DNA of 64,000 nt. It comes from Bacillota bacterium. GTDB taxonomy: Bacteria; Bacillota; Clostridia; Christensenellales; Aristaeellaceae. The first letter of the stretch is position 1. Every line of letters begins with the position of its first letter. The DNA is taken from positions 62,001 to 126,000 of the forward strand of contig JAEZTL010000041.1 of NCBI GenBank assembly GCA_023421395.1, in the 5' to 3' direction. Position numbers and translations under genes: made by a program. Below, piece after piece: positions 16,743-24,128 of the stretch. The notes under the pieces are model-generated. The model did no database searches. It was given only the letters and a program-made list of their open reading frames with translations, and was not told where the DNA came from.

Positions 16743-17906
16743 TTATGCGATTTTAAAGCGCCAGAAACTCAGTACCCTGCGCGCGACATCCCAGTAGCTC
16801 TGGGCGCTTACGGTTTCCGCCGCGGCCACCGCCACCTGCCCCACCAGACGGCCATCCTTGACGACATCGACGCTGCCAATTCGCTGCCCGGCGACCACCG
16901 GCGCGCGCACCGTCTCCGGCAGGTGCGGCGTCAGCGTGATGCCGCTCTCCTCGCCCTTTTCAATGAGAAGCGTGAAATCCTCGTCCAGCCTCAGCTTGAC
17001 GCCTCCCTTCTCCCCCGCCACCACCGGCAGTTCGCCGCGCACCTTCGCGCCTTTCTGGGCCACCGGATAGGTGCGGTAATTGGCGAAGCCGTGATCCAGC
17101 ATGCGACTGGCGATGTCAAAGCGAGACTTTCCGCTCTTTGCGCCCAGCACCACGGCCACCAGCCGCATGTCGCTACGCTTCGCGGTGGCACTCATGCAGT
17201 AGCCTGCCTCCTGCGTAGAGCCGGTCTTGAGCCCGTCACAACCGTCATAGAGCCGGATCAGGCGGTTGGTGTTGGTCAGTTGCGTCACACGACCGTCACC
17301 GTGATCCAGATCGTCCAGCCATACGGTGGAATATTTGAAGTAGATTTCGTGCCGGATGAGTTCCGCGGACATCAAGGCCACGTCCCGGGCGGTGGTATAC
17401 TGGCCGTTGGCGGGGAGCCCGGTGCAGTTGACGAAGTGCGTATTGGCCATATCCAGCGCCTTGGCGCGGTCGTTCATCTTCTGTACGAAGAGCTGTTCGG
17501 AACCGTAGATGTGCTCCGCCAGCGCGACAGCTGCGTCGTTGGCGGAGGCGACGATAATACATTTGAGCAGTGTCGACATCTTCTGCTGTTCGCCGACATC
17601 CAGCAATACCTGGGAGCCGCCCATGGCCTCGGCCTGCGGCGATATGGTCACCATATCCTCCAGCGCGGCGCGGCCGTCCTCCACCGCTTCACAGACCAGC
17701 AGAATCGTCATGATCTTGGTGACGCTGGCCACAGGGCGCGTATCGTCCGCATTCAGCTCGAAGATCACCTGACCGCTGGACGGTTCCATCAGAAGCGCGG
17801 CTTCGCAGTCGATGGAGATGGGCAGCCCCTCCTCCAGAGGCTCGGCCAGTGCCGTAAACGGCAAAAGGCACAGCGCCAGCGCGCACGCCAGTACTTTCAG
17901 AGACAA
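16743..17906 (-). CDS. dacF: D-alanyl-D-alanine carboxypeptidase (DacF-type)
   Basis: Low-molecular-weight penicillin-binding protein that trims peptidoglycan stem peptides. It has a signal peptide ending ALA-EP, the SxxK motif SVTK, the SxN motif SAN (in ASANDAAVAL) and KTGS, followed by the C-terminal PBP5-like domain. In Bacillus dacF follows pupG and precedes spoIIA, and is made in the forespore; here the drm-pupG-dacF order is kept but spoIIA genes are absent downstream. The start is placed at TTG 17906, six bases after GGGAGGTG; a GTG at 17915 would overlap that site. The ribosome binding site is buried in a 16-bp hairpin. Confidence 0.93.
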   Translation of the reverse strand: MSLKVLACALALCLLPFTALAEPLEEGLPISIDCEAALLMEPSSGQVIFELNADDTRPVASVTKIMTILLVCEAVEDGRAALEDMVTISPQAEAMGGSQVLLDVGEQQKMSTLLKCIIVASANDAAVALAEHIYGSEQLFVQKMNDRAKALDMANTHFVNCTGLPANGQYTTARDVALMSAELIRHEIYFKYSTVWLDDLDHGDGRVTQLTNTNRLIRLYDGCDGLKTGSTQEAGYCMSATAKRSDMRLVAVVLGAKSGKSRFDIASRMLDHGFANYRTYPVAQKGAKVRGELPVVAGEKGGVKLRLDEDFTLLIEKGEESGITLTPHLPETVRAPVVAGQRIGSVDVVKDGRLVGQVAVAAAETVSAQSYWDVARRVLSFWRFKIA

Positions 17907-17908
17907 TG

Positions 17909-17963
17909 AAAACACCTCCCGGCGAGATTTCCATATCGTAGGGTATCCGCCGGAAGGTGTTTT
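17909..17963 (-). promoter_or_regulatory. Hairpin enclosing the dacF ribosome binding site
   Basis: Arms at 17909-17924 and 17948-17963 pair over 16 bases (one G-U) around a 23-base loop. The 3' arm contains the whole GGGAGGTG site. It begins 10 bases after the punA stop codon, so ribosomes finishing punA could open it only in part. It could also act as a weak attenuator. Confidence 0.6.
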
Positions 17964-17973
17964 TATGTTGAAG

Positions 17974-18798
17974 TTATGAAAGAAGCTCGATCAGCCGGGC
18001 GATGAACGCGCGATACGCGCCCTTGACCCGGTTGGCAGTCTCCAGGACCTCCGCGTGCGACAGCGGCTGATCCAGCACCCCCGCCGCCATGTTGGTCATG
18101 CAGGACAGGGCCAGCACCTGTGTGCCGCCATGGCGGGCGGCGATGACCTCCGGTACGGTGGACATGCCCACAGCGTCCGCGCCAAGGGTTCGCGCCATGC
18201 GAATCTCGGCTGGGGTTTCAAATGTCGGCCCGGTCAACCACATGTACACGCCCTCGCGAAGCGTCATGCCCTGCTCGCGGGCGACGGCCCTTGCAACTTC
18301 TTGCATATCCCGGTCGTAGGCGCGGCTCATATCCGGAAAGCGAGTGCCCAGTTCGTCGTCATTGGGCCCGATCAGAGGGTTTGACGCGGTCAGATTGATG
18401 TGGTCGATGATGAGCATCATATCGCCGGGCTCGAGGTCCTTGTTGACCGCCCCCGCTGCGTTGGTGAGCACCACCCGCTCAATGCCCAGCGCCTTCATTA
18501 CCCGGATGGGCAGCGTGACGTCTTTGAGAGAATGTCCTTCGTAGTAGTGGATGCGGCCCGACATGACGCAAACCTCGCGGCCACCAATCCGTCCGAACAC
18601 CCATTCGCCCGCGTGACCCGGCACCGTGGATCCGATCATGCCCGGTACCTCGGCGTAGGGAATGCGCACGGGGGCTTCGATGTCCTCGAGGATCATGTTC
18701 CAGCCCGAGCCCAACACGAGGCCAAGCCGGGGCGCGATGGCGATCCGCCGGCGGATGTAAGCCGCCGCTGCTTCAATTTTCTTCGCGTACTCGGTCAT
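17974..18798 (-). CDS. punA: Purine nucleoside phosphorylase
   Basis: A 274-residue trimeric-type purine nucleoside phosphorylase that splits inosine and guanosine with phosphate. Family marks: LVLGSGWN phosphate loop, the GRIHYYEGHSLKDVTLPIRVMKALG segment, LTNAAGAVN, and the C-terminal GADAVGMSTVPEVIAARHGG with purine-site residues. It lies 9 bases downstream of deoB and is transcribed with it; together they return nucleoside ribose to central metabolism. The Bacillus equivalent is pupG in the drm-pupG-dacF operon. Confidence 0.95.
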   Translation of the reverse strand: MTEYAKKIEAAAAYIRRRIAIAPRLGLVLGSGWNMILEDIEAPVRIPYAEVPGMIGSTVPGHAGEWVFGRIGGREVCVMSGRIHYYEGHSLKDVTLPIRVMKALGIERVVLTNAAGAVNKDLEPGDMMLIIDHINLTASNPLIGPNDDELGTRFPDMSRAYDRDMQEVARAVAREQGMTLREGVYMWLTGPTFETPAEIRMARTLGADAVGMSTVPEVIAARHGGTQVLALSCMTNMAAGVLDQPLSHAEVLETANRVKGAYRAFIARLIELLS

Positions 18799-18807
18799 GA
18801 TGACCTC

Positions 18808-19977
18808 CTATGCCTTGATGTCCGGCCAGAACGATGTTCCGTCCAGCGGGTTTTTGACACCCAGCGCGTCCAGTACCGTGGCGGATGCATCCGCGTAGGT
18901 GGCGCGTAGGCCCAAGTTGACGCCTTCCTGCGCGGAGAGGCTCCAGCACAGGATCGGCACATGCTCCCGGGTATGATCCGTTCCGGGGTAGCCCGGGTCG
19001 ACGCCGTGATCCGCGGAGATCATGAGGAGCGTGTCCTCGCCCATCAGCCGCATGATCTCCGGCAGCGCCGCGTCAAACGCCTCCAGCGCCCTGGCGTAGC
19101 CGGGGATGTCGTTGCGGTGGCCATAGAGCGAATCGGTGTCCACGAGGTTTGCAAACAGCAGGCCTTTCCAGGAGTCCTTTCGCAGGGTTTCAAGGATGGC
19201 CTCGATGCAGGCGGAGTTGCCCGCCGCGTGATTGGAGGAGGTCAGGCCCCGGTGATTGAAGATGTCTTCGATCTTGCCGATGCCGATCACGTCGCGCCCT
19301 GCGTCCTTGAGTACGTCCAGCATGGTTTTGCCCGTGGGGTCGATGGAGAAATCGCGGCGGTTGCCGGTGCGCGTGAAGGAACCGGGGTTTCCAAGGAACG
19401 GACGCGCGATCACGCGACCCACCGCCCAGGGCCCCGCAAGCACCTTGCGCGCGATGCGGCAGATATGCCAGAGTTCTGTGGGCGGGATGATCGCCTCATG
19501 GGCGGCAATCTGGAATACGCTGTCGGCCGAGGTATAGACGATGGGGTTTCCGGTGCGCAGGTGCTCGCTGCCCAGTTCCTCGATGATCTCCGTACCGGAG
19601 GCCACCTTGTTGCCCAGCGTCTTCATGCCGATTTCCTGCTCGAACCGTTCAATCAGCTCGGACGGAAAACCCTGGGGGAAGGTCGGGAACGGCGTTTTTA
19701 GCGTCAGACCAGATAGCTCCCAGTGGCCGCTGGTGGTGTCCTTTCCGGCGGCCTTCTCGGCCATCGCTCCGAAGCACCCCAGCGGGTCCTCGATCGCGCC
19801 GGGGAGACCGGCGGCGTTGAGAAGGCCGAGATCGGTCAGGTTGGGGATGTCGGGCTTGCCCTTTTCCACCACGGATTTGAGCGTATTGGCACCCTGATCG
19901 CCATAGGCTGCGGCATCGGCTGCGTTGCCGATACCTAGTCCATCCAGTACGATGAAGGCCACCCGTTTGATTCTCAT
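18808..19977 (-). CDS. deoB: Phosphopentomutase
   Basis: Interconverts ribose 1-phosphate and ribose 5-phosphate (and the deoxy forms). It belongs to the alkaline-phosphatase superfamily: metal-site motifs FIVLDGLGIGN at the N-terminus, the catalytic threonine region GKDTTSGHWEL, and ISADHGVDPGYPGTDHTREHVP at the C-terminus. The 389-residue length matches the family. It lies only 2 bases from the spo0A stop and 9 from punA, so spo0A, deoB and punA are one operon in which spore development and nucleoside salvage genes are co-transcribed. Confidence 0.96.
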   Translation of the reverse strand: MRIKRVAFIVLDGLGIGNAADAAAYGDQGANTLKSVVEKGKPDIPNLTDLGLLNAAGLPGAIEDPLGCFGAMAEKAAGKDTTSGHWELSGLTLKTPFPTFPQGFPSELIERFEQEIGMKTLGNKVASGTEIIEELGSEHLRTGNPIVYTSADSVFQIAAHEAIIPPTELWHICRIARKVLAGPWAVGRVIARPFLGNPGSFTRTGNRRDFSIDPTGKTMLDVLKDAGRDVIGIGKIEDIFNHRGLTSSNHAAGNSACIEAILETLRKDSWKGLLFANLVDTDSLYGHRNDIPGYARALEAFDAALPEIMRLMGEDTLLMISADHGVDPGYPGTDHTREHVPILCWSLSAQEGVNLGLRATYADASATVLDALGVKNPLDGTSFWPDIKA

Positions 19978-19979
19978 GC

Positions 19980-20723
19980 TTACAGCTCCTTTACCCTCGC
20001 GAGCTCGGCAAGCCGGCCGATCATTTCCCCGGCGGTGGGCTTGCCGCGCCGCGCGTCTATCGTATTGCCAAACAGCGCGTGCTGCCGTTCCATGGCACTG
20101 CCTGACCAGGCGGATTCGATGGCCCTGCGCATCGCGTGCTCCACATTGAGGGAACTGACGCCAAAGCGGGCGGCGACCATCGGGTACAGTTCTCCGGTCA
20201 GCGACCCCATCAGCCGGGCGTCCAGCGCCATCAACATCGCCGCTGCCGCCAGGTAAGCCGTGCCGGGCAGTTTGGCTGAAAAACCCAGTGACCAGAGACA
20301 GTTCAGCAGCCGGCTCTCCGTCAAATCAGTGCGGGGCAGTCGCCCCTTTACCGACAGACTTTCAACCAACGCGGCGAGCGCCATGGGCTCCGGCGGCTTC
20401 CGAAGGATACCGCAGGCGCCGCGCTGAAGCGCCTGCCGCTCAAACGCGCCCATGTTCGCCGCCGAAAGCGCGATGACATGGGGCATCGTGAACAGCGGCA
20501 GCAGGCCGACCCTGCGCATCGTCTCCAATGCGTCCCAGCGGGGCAGCACCAAGTCGATCAGCAGGATGTCCGGCATGGCTTGGGTTACCAGCTGCACTGT
20601 GCCCGGCCCATCCCAGCCTATGCCTTCGATGAAAAGGCCCGCCGTCTGCACGACGTCTATCAGCGGCGATGCGGACAGTTTGTCGGAGAGCGCGAGGACG
20701 GTTCGTCGCGGCGATTCCCTCAT
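19980..20723 (-). CDS. spo0A: Spo0A-like sporulation response regulator, divergent receiver
   Basis: A 247-residue regulator. The C-terminal half matches the Spo0A DNA-binding domain, including the recognition region (SLNVEHAMRRAIESAW) and the end (PTAGEMIGRLAELARVK). The receiver keeps the phosphoacceptor Asp57 (LLIDLVLP), Ser87 and Lys109, but the usual N-terminal acidic pair is Ser13-Asp14, so metal binding may be altered. Several core positions differ from the Bacillus protein. Position directly after spoIVB is the standard clostridial arrangement, which supports the call. It is probably the master regulator of sporulation in this strain, unless a second copy exists elsewhere. Confidence 0.85.
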   Translation of the reverse strand: MRESPRRTVLALSDKLSASPLIDVVQTAGLFIEGIGWDGPGTVQLVTQAMPDILLIDLVLPRWDALETMRRVGLLPLFTMPHVIALSAANMGAFERQALQRGACGILRKPPEPMALAALVESLSVKGRLPRTDLTESRLLNCLWSLGFSAKLPGTAYLAAAAMLMALDARLMGSLTGELYPMVAARFGVSSLNVEHAMRRAIESAWSGSAMERQHALFGNTIDARRGKPTAGEMIGRLAELARVKEL

Positions 20724-20797
20724 GCGTCATTCACTTCCGTCAATCGTTATTCGCCGCCGCTCGCGCAAAATCCTCTCATTCTTCAGAAGTACACGTA

Positions 20798-22060
20798 TTA
20801 TTCACATTCCTTCAGCATCCATTCGGCATATACCGCGTAGCCCAGCTTTGTGTCATCGATATAGACGTGGGTGACCACGCCCGCCAGTTTGCCGTTCTGG
20901 ATGATCGGCGAGCCGCTCATGCCCTGCACGATGCCGCCGGTCTTTTCCATCAGCGCGGGGTCCGTGATCTTGATGACCATGCTGCGCTGGCCGGGCTCGT
21001 TCTGGGCGAAGAGTTTGATGATTTCGCAGTCGTAAGCCTTTACGCCGCTGTCATCCAGCGTGGTCAAAAGCGTCGCCGCGCCGGTGACCAGTTCGCTCCT
21101 GGAAGCCACCGGAATGCCCTCCGGGTACAGGGCGCTGGAGAGCGGTCGGCTAAGCTTGCCGTAGATGCCTCGCGGCGTGTTTTTGATCAGCCCACCCAGT
21201 TCTTTTTCATCGTTCATGAAGTCGCCCATCAGTTCACCGGGATGCCCGCCCTCGGACTTCAATATGTCGACGACGCGGCTTTCGTAGATCGCTCCCTCGC
21301 CCACCGACAGCGCGGAACCGGTGTCCACATCGGTAATGGCGTGGCCCAGCGCGCCGTACATGCCGCTCTTCGGGTCGTAGAACGAGAGCGTGCCCACGCC
21401 CGCCGTGCTGTCGCGAACCCAGATGCCCAGGCGGTATGCGCCGTCCTCGCCGTCTCGGACGGGCGTGACGGGCACGGTCAGGCTGTCGTCCCCGCGTCGC
21501 ACCGTGAGGTCCGCTTCTACGCCTTTTTTGATCAGCTCGGACAAATGCGCGGCGCTTTTAATGGAAGTGCCGTTAACCGAAAGAATTCTGTCTCCGGCGC
21601 GTATACCGGCTTTGCGCGCCGGGCTCACCGCGTGCCCTACGTCCGACGCGCCCACCACCAGTACGCCCTCCATTTCAAGCGCCACACCGATGGCCTGCCC
21701 GCCTGGGATGACCAGGCGCGTCGCCTGGACGCTGACGTTTACGCGTTTGACAGGCATACCCATGAAGCTGACCACGAGATCTGCACTGCCCTCCGCCTCG
21801 CCCGTCAACGTGACGCGCTCGCCGCCTACATCCTCGATCCGCTCGTCGGTCGTGGACAATACCTGCGCTCCACGCTCGTCCAGGGAGAGACCGATCGGCC
21901 CGATCAGCTCGATTTGGGTCGATTCCCCCTTTGTCAGGCGGATCGCGTCGGGCAGCTTCGTCAGGCTTTGTGCCTGTGGAGACAGCGCCCCGGCCAGCAC
22001 AATCAGCGACAGCACCCAGCCGAAGCACCGTTTCGCCGCTTGCTTTTTCCATCCATCCAT
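20798..22060 (-). CDS. spoIVB: SpoIVB serine peptidase
   Basis: Forespore-secreted peptidase that triggers pro-sigma-K processing by cutting SpoIVFA. It has an N-terminal signal anchor, a PDZ domain (GRAISPARKAGIRAGD-like, here HAVSPARKAGIRAGD), and the S55 peptidase domain with the serine in GMSGSPIIQNGKLAGVVTHV. The start is placed at ATG 22060, eight bases after AAGGAGG, giving 420 residues; an in-frame ATG at 22093 lies upstream of that site. It heads the spoIVB-spo0A-deoB-punA-dacF string. In Bacillus it is transcribed by sigma-F and sigma-G; no confident forespore promoter was found here. Confidence 0.94.
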   Translation of the reverse strand: MDGWKKQAAKRCFGWVLSLIVLAGALSPQAQSLTKLPDAIRLTKGESTQIELIGPIGLSLDERGAQVLSTTDERIEDVGGERVTLTGEAEGSADLVVSFMGMPVKRVNVSVQATRLVIPGGQAIGVALEMEGVLVVGASDVGHAVSPARKAGIRAGDRILSVNGTSIKSAAHLSELIKKGVEADLTVRRGDDSLTVPVTPVRDGEDGAYRLGIWVRDSTAGVGTLSFYDPKSGMYGALGHAITDVDTGSALSVGEGAIYESRVVDILKSEGGHPGELMGDFMNDEKELGGLIKNTPRGIYGKLSRPLSSALYPEGIPVASRSELVTGAATLLTTLDDSGVKAYDCEIIKLFAQNEPGQRSMVIKITDPALMEKTGGIVQGMSGSPIIQNGKLAGVVTHVYIDDTKLGYAVYAEWMLKECE

Positions 22061-22311
22061 GCGTTTTGACCTCCTTGCAAAGCATCCCGGCATAAATTCT
22101 CCGTCCGGCGCAAAGGCTATGCTGGTAATAATATTGCCCGGAAAATTTTGCCAGGCACTGCCGCTGATCGCCCTTTACAGCATCGGCCGGGGCGGCGAGG
22201 TTTATGCCGTGGCCGTGCGCGCCGCCTTTCCGGATGCGGCCACGAATACCGCCGTTTGTTGTCGTCGCGTTCCAATCATTTCAAGTTAACATCCGGCGGT
22301 ACATTTTTATA

Positions 22312-22340
22312 TTGACAAGCGGCCCGGATCATGCTAATAT
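22312..22340 (+). promoter_or_regulatory. tRNA-Pro promoter
   Basis: A perfect TTGACA, a 17-base spacer and TAATAT, ending 14 bases before the tRNA. The 250 bases between spoIVB and this promoter show no convincing gene. Confidence 0.75.
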
Positions 22341-22354
22341 ATACGACGTTGCGA

Positions 22355-22431
22355 CTGGGTGTGGCGCAGTTTGGTAGCGTGCTTGAATGGGGTTCAAGAG
22401 GCCGGAGGTTCAAATCCTCTCACCCAGACCA
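22355..22431 (+). tRNA. tRNA-Pro (anticodon GGG)
   Basis: A 77-base cloverleaf. The acceptor stem CTGGGTG pairs with CACCCAG before the discriminator A and an encoded CCA. The anticodon arm CTTGA-loop-TCAAG has a GGG anticodon, and the T arm is GGAGG-TTCAAAT-CCTCT. It reads proline CCC and CCU codons. The 3' half is the integration site of the prophage, which restores the tRNA sequence exactly. Confidence 0.96.
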
Positions 22432-22432
22432 A
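22378..22432 (+). repeat. attL, prophage attachment core
   Basis: 55 bases covering the tRNA-Pro anticodon arm to the CCA end plus one base, identical to 61629-61683. It marks the left prophage boundary. Confidence 0.93.
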
Positions 22433-22434
22433 TG

Positions 22435-22482
22435 GAAAACCCTTGAATTTGCTGGGTTTCAGCGATTTCAAGGGTTTTCTTT
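22435..22482 (+). terminator. Phage-supplied terminator behind tRNA-Pro
   Basis: A 13-bp perfect stem (22435-22447 and 22467-22479) with a 19-base loop starts 3 bases after the tRNA and ends in a T-rich stretch. The original chromosomal terminator now lies beyond attR, so this hairpin replaces it. It may also stop leftward phage transcripts. Confidence 0.65.
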
Positions 22483-22554
22483 ATCTCTCAATTTGCTTGT
22501 TCTGTAAACTGTATTTCATGCAAACATGCCTTTTTGATCGATTTTAAAGTACGT

Positions 22555-22574
22555 GGGGCTCAAATGGGGCTCAG
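22555..22574 (+). repeat. Left copy of a 20-bp repeat flanking attP
   Basis: GGGGCTCAAATGGGGCTCAG matches 61578-61597 at 19 of 20 positions, same strand. In the excised circle the two copies lie on either side of attP, as integrase arm sites do. Confidence 0.5.
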
Positions 22575-22607
22575 TTTCCTGCCGCCTGAACACAGAGAAA
22601 AGGTCAG

Positions 22608-23219
22608 CTACTCGCTGACCTTTCCCTTCACCCGTCCCGCGATCTCCGCAAATCTCGGAGAGTGTTCGCCGGACATCACCCATTCGCAGATTGCCGCTAC
22701 CTCGCGCGGTGACTGATACGCCAGCAAGTGCGTTGTTCCCACATCCGTCATATGCCGCTGGACCTTCTTGATGCCCGCGCCTGTCTCGCCCGAAATTATC
22801 TGAGCGATTTCCTCCAGCATGGTTTCTCCGGCCCATATCCGCATACGGGGCGTCGCGATTTCTATCCCTCGCCGCGTCCGGTGCTTCCACAGGTCTATGC
22901 CCGCATGGCATTGGATGTACGCACGGCAAAACTCCGCCCGATCATCCACGTCCGGCATGCCCCGGTCGGCGTCTGCTCTGCCCGTCCACTCCAGCGCCTC
23001 GATCTCCGGGGCGATAGCCATCTTGATCTTGATACAGTACATCGGCGTTCCGTTCCGGGGATGGCTGATCGTGTACATCGTGCCCCCGAACCGTTTCCGG
23101 ATGTGTTCCGCCCAGTAGGCATCCTCGTTCCGAACGACGTACTGCCCGTCCGTCCGCGTTCCCGTCGCCCAGATCACGCCGGCCGTAAAGGCATCTAATC
23201 TTTGTCTTCCTTCTTCCAT
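22608..23219 (-). CDS. LAGLIDADG-fold protein with apparently degenerate catalytic motifs
   Basis: A 203-residue protein that reads as two LAGLIDADG homing-endonuclease halves. The first is AFTAGVIWATGTRTDGQYVV with a following helix and RFGGTMYTI strand; the second is FCRAYIQCHAGIDLW, then RIWAGETMLEEIAQII and LLAYQSPREVAAICEWVM. In active enzymes each motif ends in an acidic residue (I-D/E-x-D-G); here the matching positions are WATG and CHAG, so cutting is doubtful. The fold may have become a DNA-binding regulator, as in WhiA. It overlaps the stop of the HTH gene by 25 bases and is the last gene before attL. The assignment is by eye. Confidence 0.55.
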   Translation of the reverse strand: MEEGRQRLDAFTAGVIWATGTRTDGQYVVRNEDAYWAEHIRKRFGGTMYTISHPRNGTPMYCIKIKMAIAPEIEALEWTGRADADRGMPDVDDRAEFCRAYIQCHAGIDLWKHRTRRGIEIATPRMRIWAGETMLEEIAQIISGETGAGIKKVQRHMTDVGTTHLLAYQSPREVAAICEWVMSGEHSPRFAEIAGRVKGKVSE

Positions 23220-23392
23220 CGCTTCGATTGCCCTCCGCGCCGCAAATCGGTGTACGGCTCGTCCTCGTCGATCACGTAGTTTCTCCCGATCTTTTGCGCT
23301 GTTTTGAATCCTCCGGCCTCGGCTTTTTGCCGCACGGTCCGATCGGACTTCCCATGCCGCGCGGCGTATTCCGCCAGCGATATAAGGCCCAT
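23195..23392 (-). CDS. Small excisionase/MerR-like helix-turn-helix protein
   Basis: A 65-residue protein with an N-terminal winged-helix motif: SLAEYAARHGKSDRTVRQKAEAGGF followed by a wing-like KIGRNYVIDEDEPY. This is the pattern of HTH_17/excisionase domains. The C-terminus is basic (RRGGQSKRWKKEDKD). It has a good AAAGGGGAG ribosome binding site. The stop overlaps the start of the LAGLIDADG-like gene, so the pair is translationally coupled. A role in excision is possible because it is near attL, but it is far from the integrase gene in the prophage map and close to it only in the circular phage. Confidence 0.65.
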   Translation of the reverse strand: MGLISLAEYAARHGKSDRTVRQKAEAGGFKTAQKIGRNYVIDEDEPYTDLRRGGQSKRWKKEDKD

Positions 23393-23476
23393 CTTATACT
23401 CCCCTTTCGCGCCAAAGGCCGGGCATCCGCCCGGCTTGGCTCCCGGTCTTTCGCCCGGCCGGGAGGGCTTGTCGGT

Positions 23477-23719
23477 TTATGCCCAGCAGCGTTCGCCGTT
23501 GTAGTACTCCAGCAGGTCGTCGCCCTCGCGCCGGAGTTCGTGCGCGTAATCCTCGTCCGGGCTGCCGTCTTCGTTGAAGCGCTGCATGCTGGCGGTTTCG
23601 CCGTCTTCGATGCCCTGCGCTATCGTGTGCCACGCTTCAAAGGCCGCGTCGTGATCCTCGTACCAGTTCGCCCTGTCGTTGTCGTACTCGCCCGTCCAGA
23701 CCCCGTAAACCTTCTTCAT
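23477..23719 (-). CDS. Small acidic phage protein, unidentified
   Basis: An 80-residue acidic protein beginning MKKVYGVWTGEYDNDRANWYEDHDAAFEAW. The start at ATG 23719 has a GAGGAGG site, and a consensus promoter lies upstream, so it is expressed on its own. Aromatic and acidic residues dominate; there is no membrane segment. No family is recognised. The size, acidity and single strong promoter resemble inhibitor or DNA-mimic proteins, but that is a guess. Confidence 0.65.
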   Translation of the reverse strand: MKKVYGVWTGEYDNDRANWYEDHDAAFEAWHTIAQGIEDGETASMQRFNEDGSPDEDYAHELRREGDDLLEYYNGERCWA

Positions 23720-23762
23720 CGTGACGCCCTCCTCGTTTTTTGCACTCCCTTGATCTGTCTCT

Positions 23763-23791
23763 ATTATACGCCTATATCGGCGTATTGTCAA
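23763..23791 (-). promoter_or_regulatory. Consensus promoter with a palindromic operator
   Basis: On the minus strand a perfect TTGACA and TATAAT with a 17-base spacer. A 7-6-7 inverted repeat (ATACGCC and GGCGTAT, 23766-23785) covers the spacer and part of the -10 box, so a repressor site is likely. The arms do not match the sites near the phage repressor gene. Confidence 0.7.
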
Positions 23792-23821
23792 TAAATTTTT
23801 TGAAAATTGTTTAAATTTCAG

Positions 23822-23858
23822 CATAAAAAACCCCGCCAGACGAAGCAGACGGGGTAAA
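23822..23858 (-). terminator. Terminator of the three-gene cassette
   Basis: On the minus strand a stem of ACCCCG with CGGGGT, extended with mismatches, is followed by TTTTTTAT. It lies 13 bases after the DUF2283-like gene and ends the cassette at 23871-24709. Confidence 0.7.
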
Positions 23859-23870
23859 AATGGGCGTCTT

Positions 23871-24128
23871 TCAATTCAGGAATGGCAGCAAGTCTATGTT
23901 GTAGCCCAGCCTGTGAAGGTCTCTCATTCTTTCGGTCGGGTGAAGTTTCGGGTCAAAGACCAATAGACCTTTGCGTTCGTCGGTGTCGCGATCCGAGAAT
24001 ATTACTATTCCGTCGATAGGCTCATCGCCATAAGAATTACTCTTCGCGTTCGTGACGAAACCAAGGTAAAGGATATCGTTTGAGGCATCATAATCAGCTT
24101 CTCTTATATATGCACTCACCAATACCAC
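23871..24128 (-). CDS. DUF2283-like protein, possible antitoxin or immunity partner
   Basis: An 85-residue protein with the pattern ADYDASNDILYLGF, then PIDGIVIFSDRD and GLLVFDPKL, which resembles DUF2283 (YDxxxDxLYIxF, DGVIxDYD, GIEIxDA). DUF2283 genes often sit beside small nuclease-like genes such as DUF4258 in toxin-antitoxin-like pairs. Here it overlaps the end of a PBECR-like gene by 35 bases. Local base composition is more AT-rich than the neighbouring phage genes, suggesting separate acquisition. The assignment is by motif only. Confidence 0.55.
   Translation of the reverse strand: MVLVSAYIREADYDASNDILYLGFVTNAKSNSYGDEPIDGIVIFSDRDTDERKGLLVFDPKLHPTERMRDLHRLGYNIDLLPFLN

Noticed and set aside
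22120..22289. Plus-strand 56-codon frame between spoIVB and tRNA-Pro
   Set aside because: No convincing ribosome binding site, promoter or family pattern.
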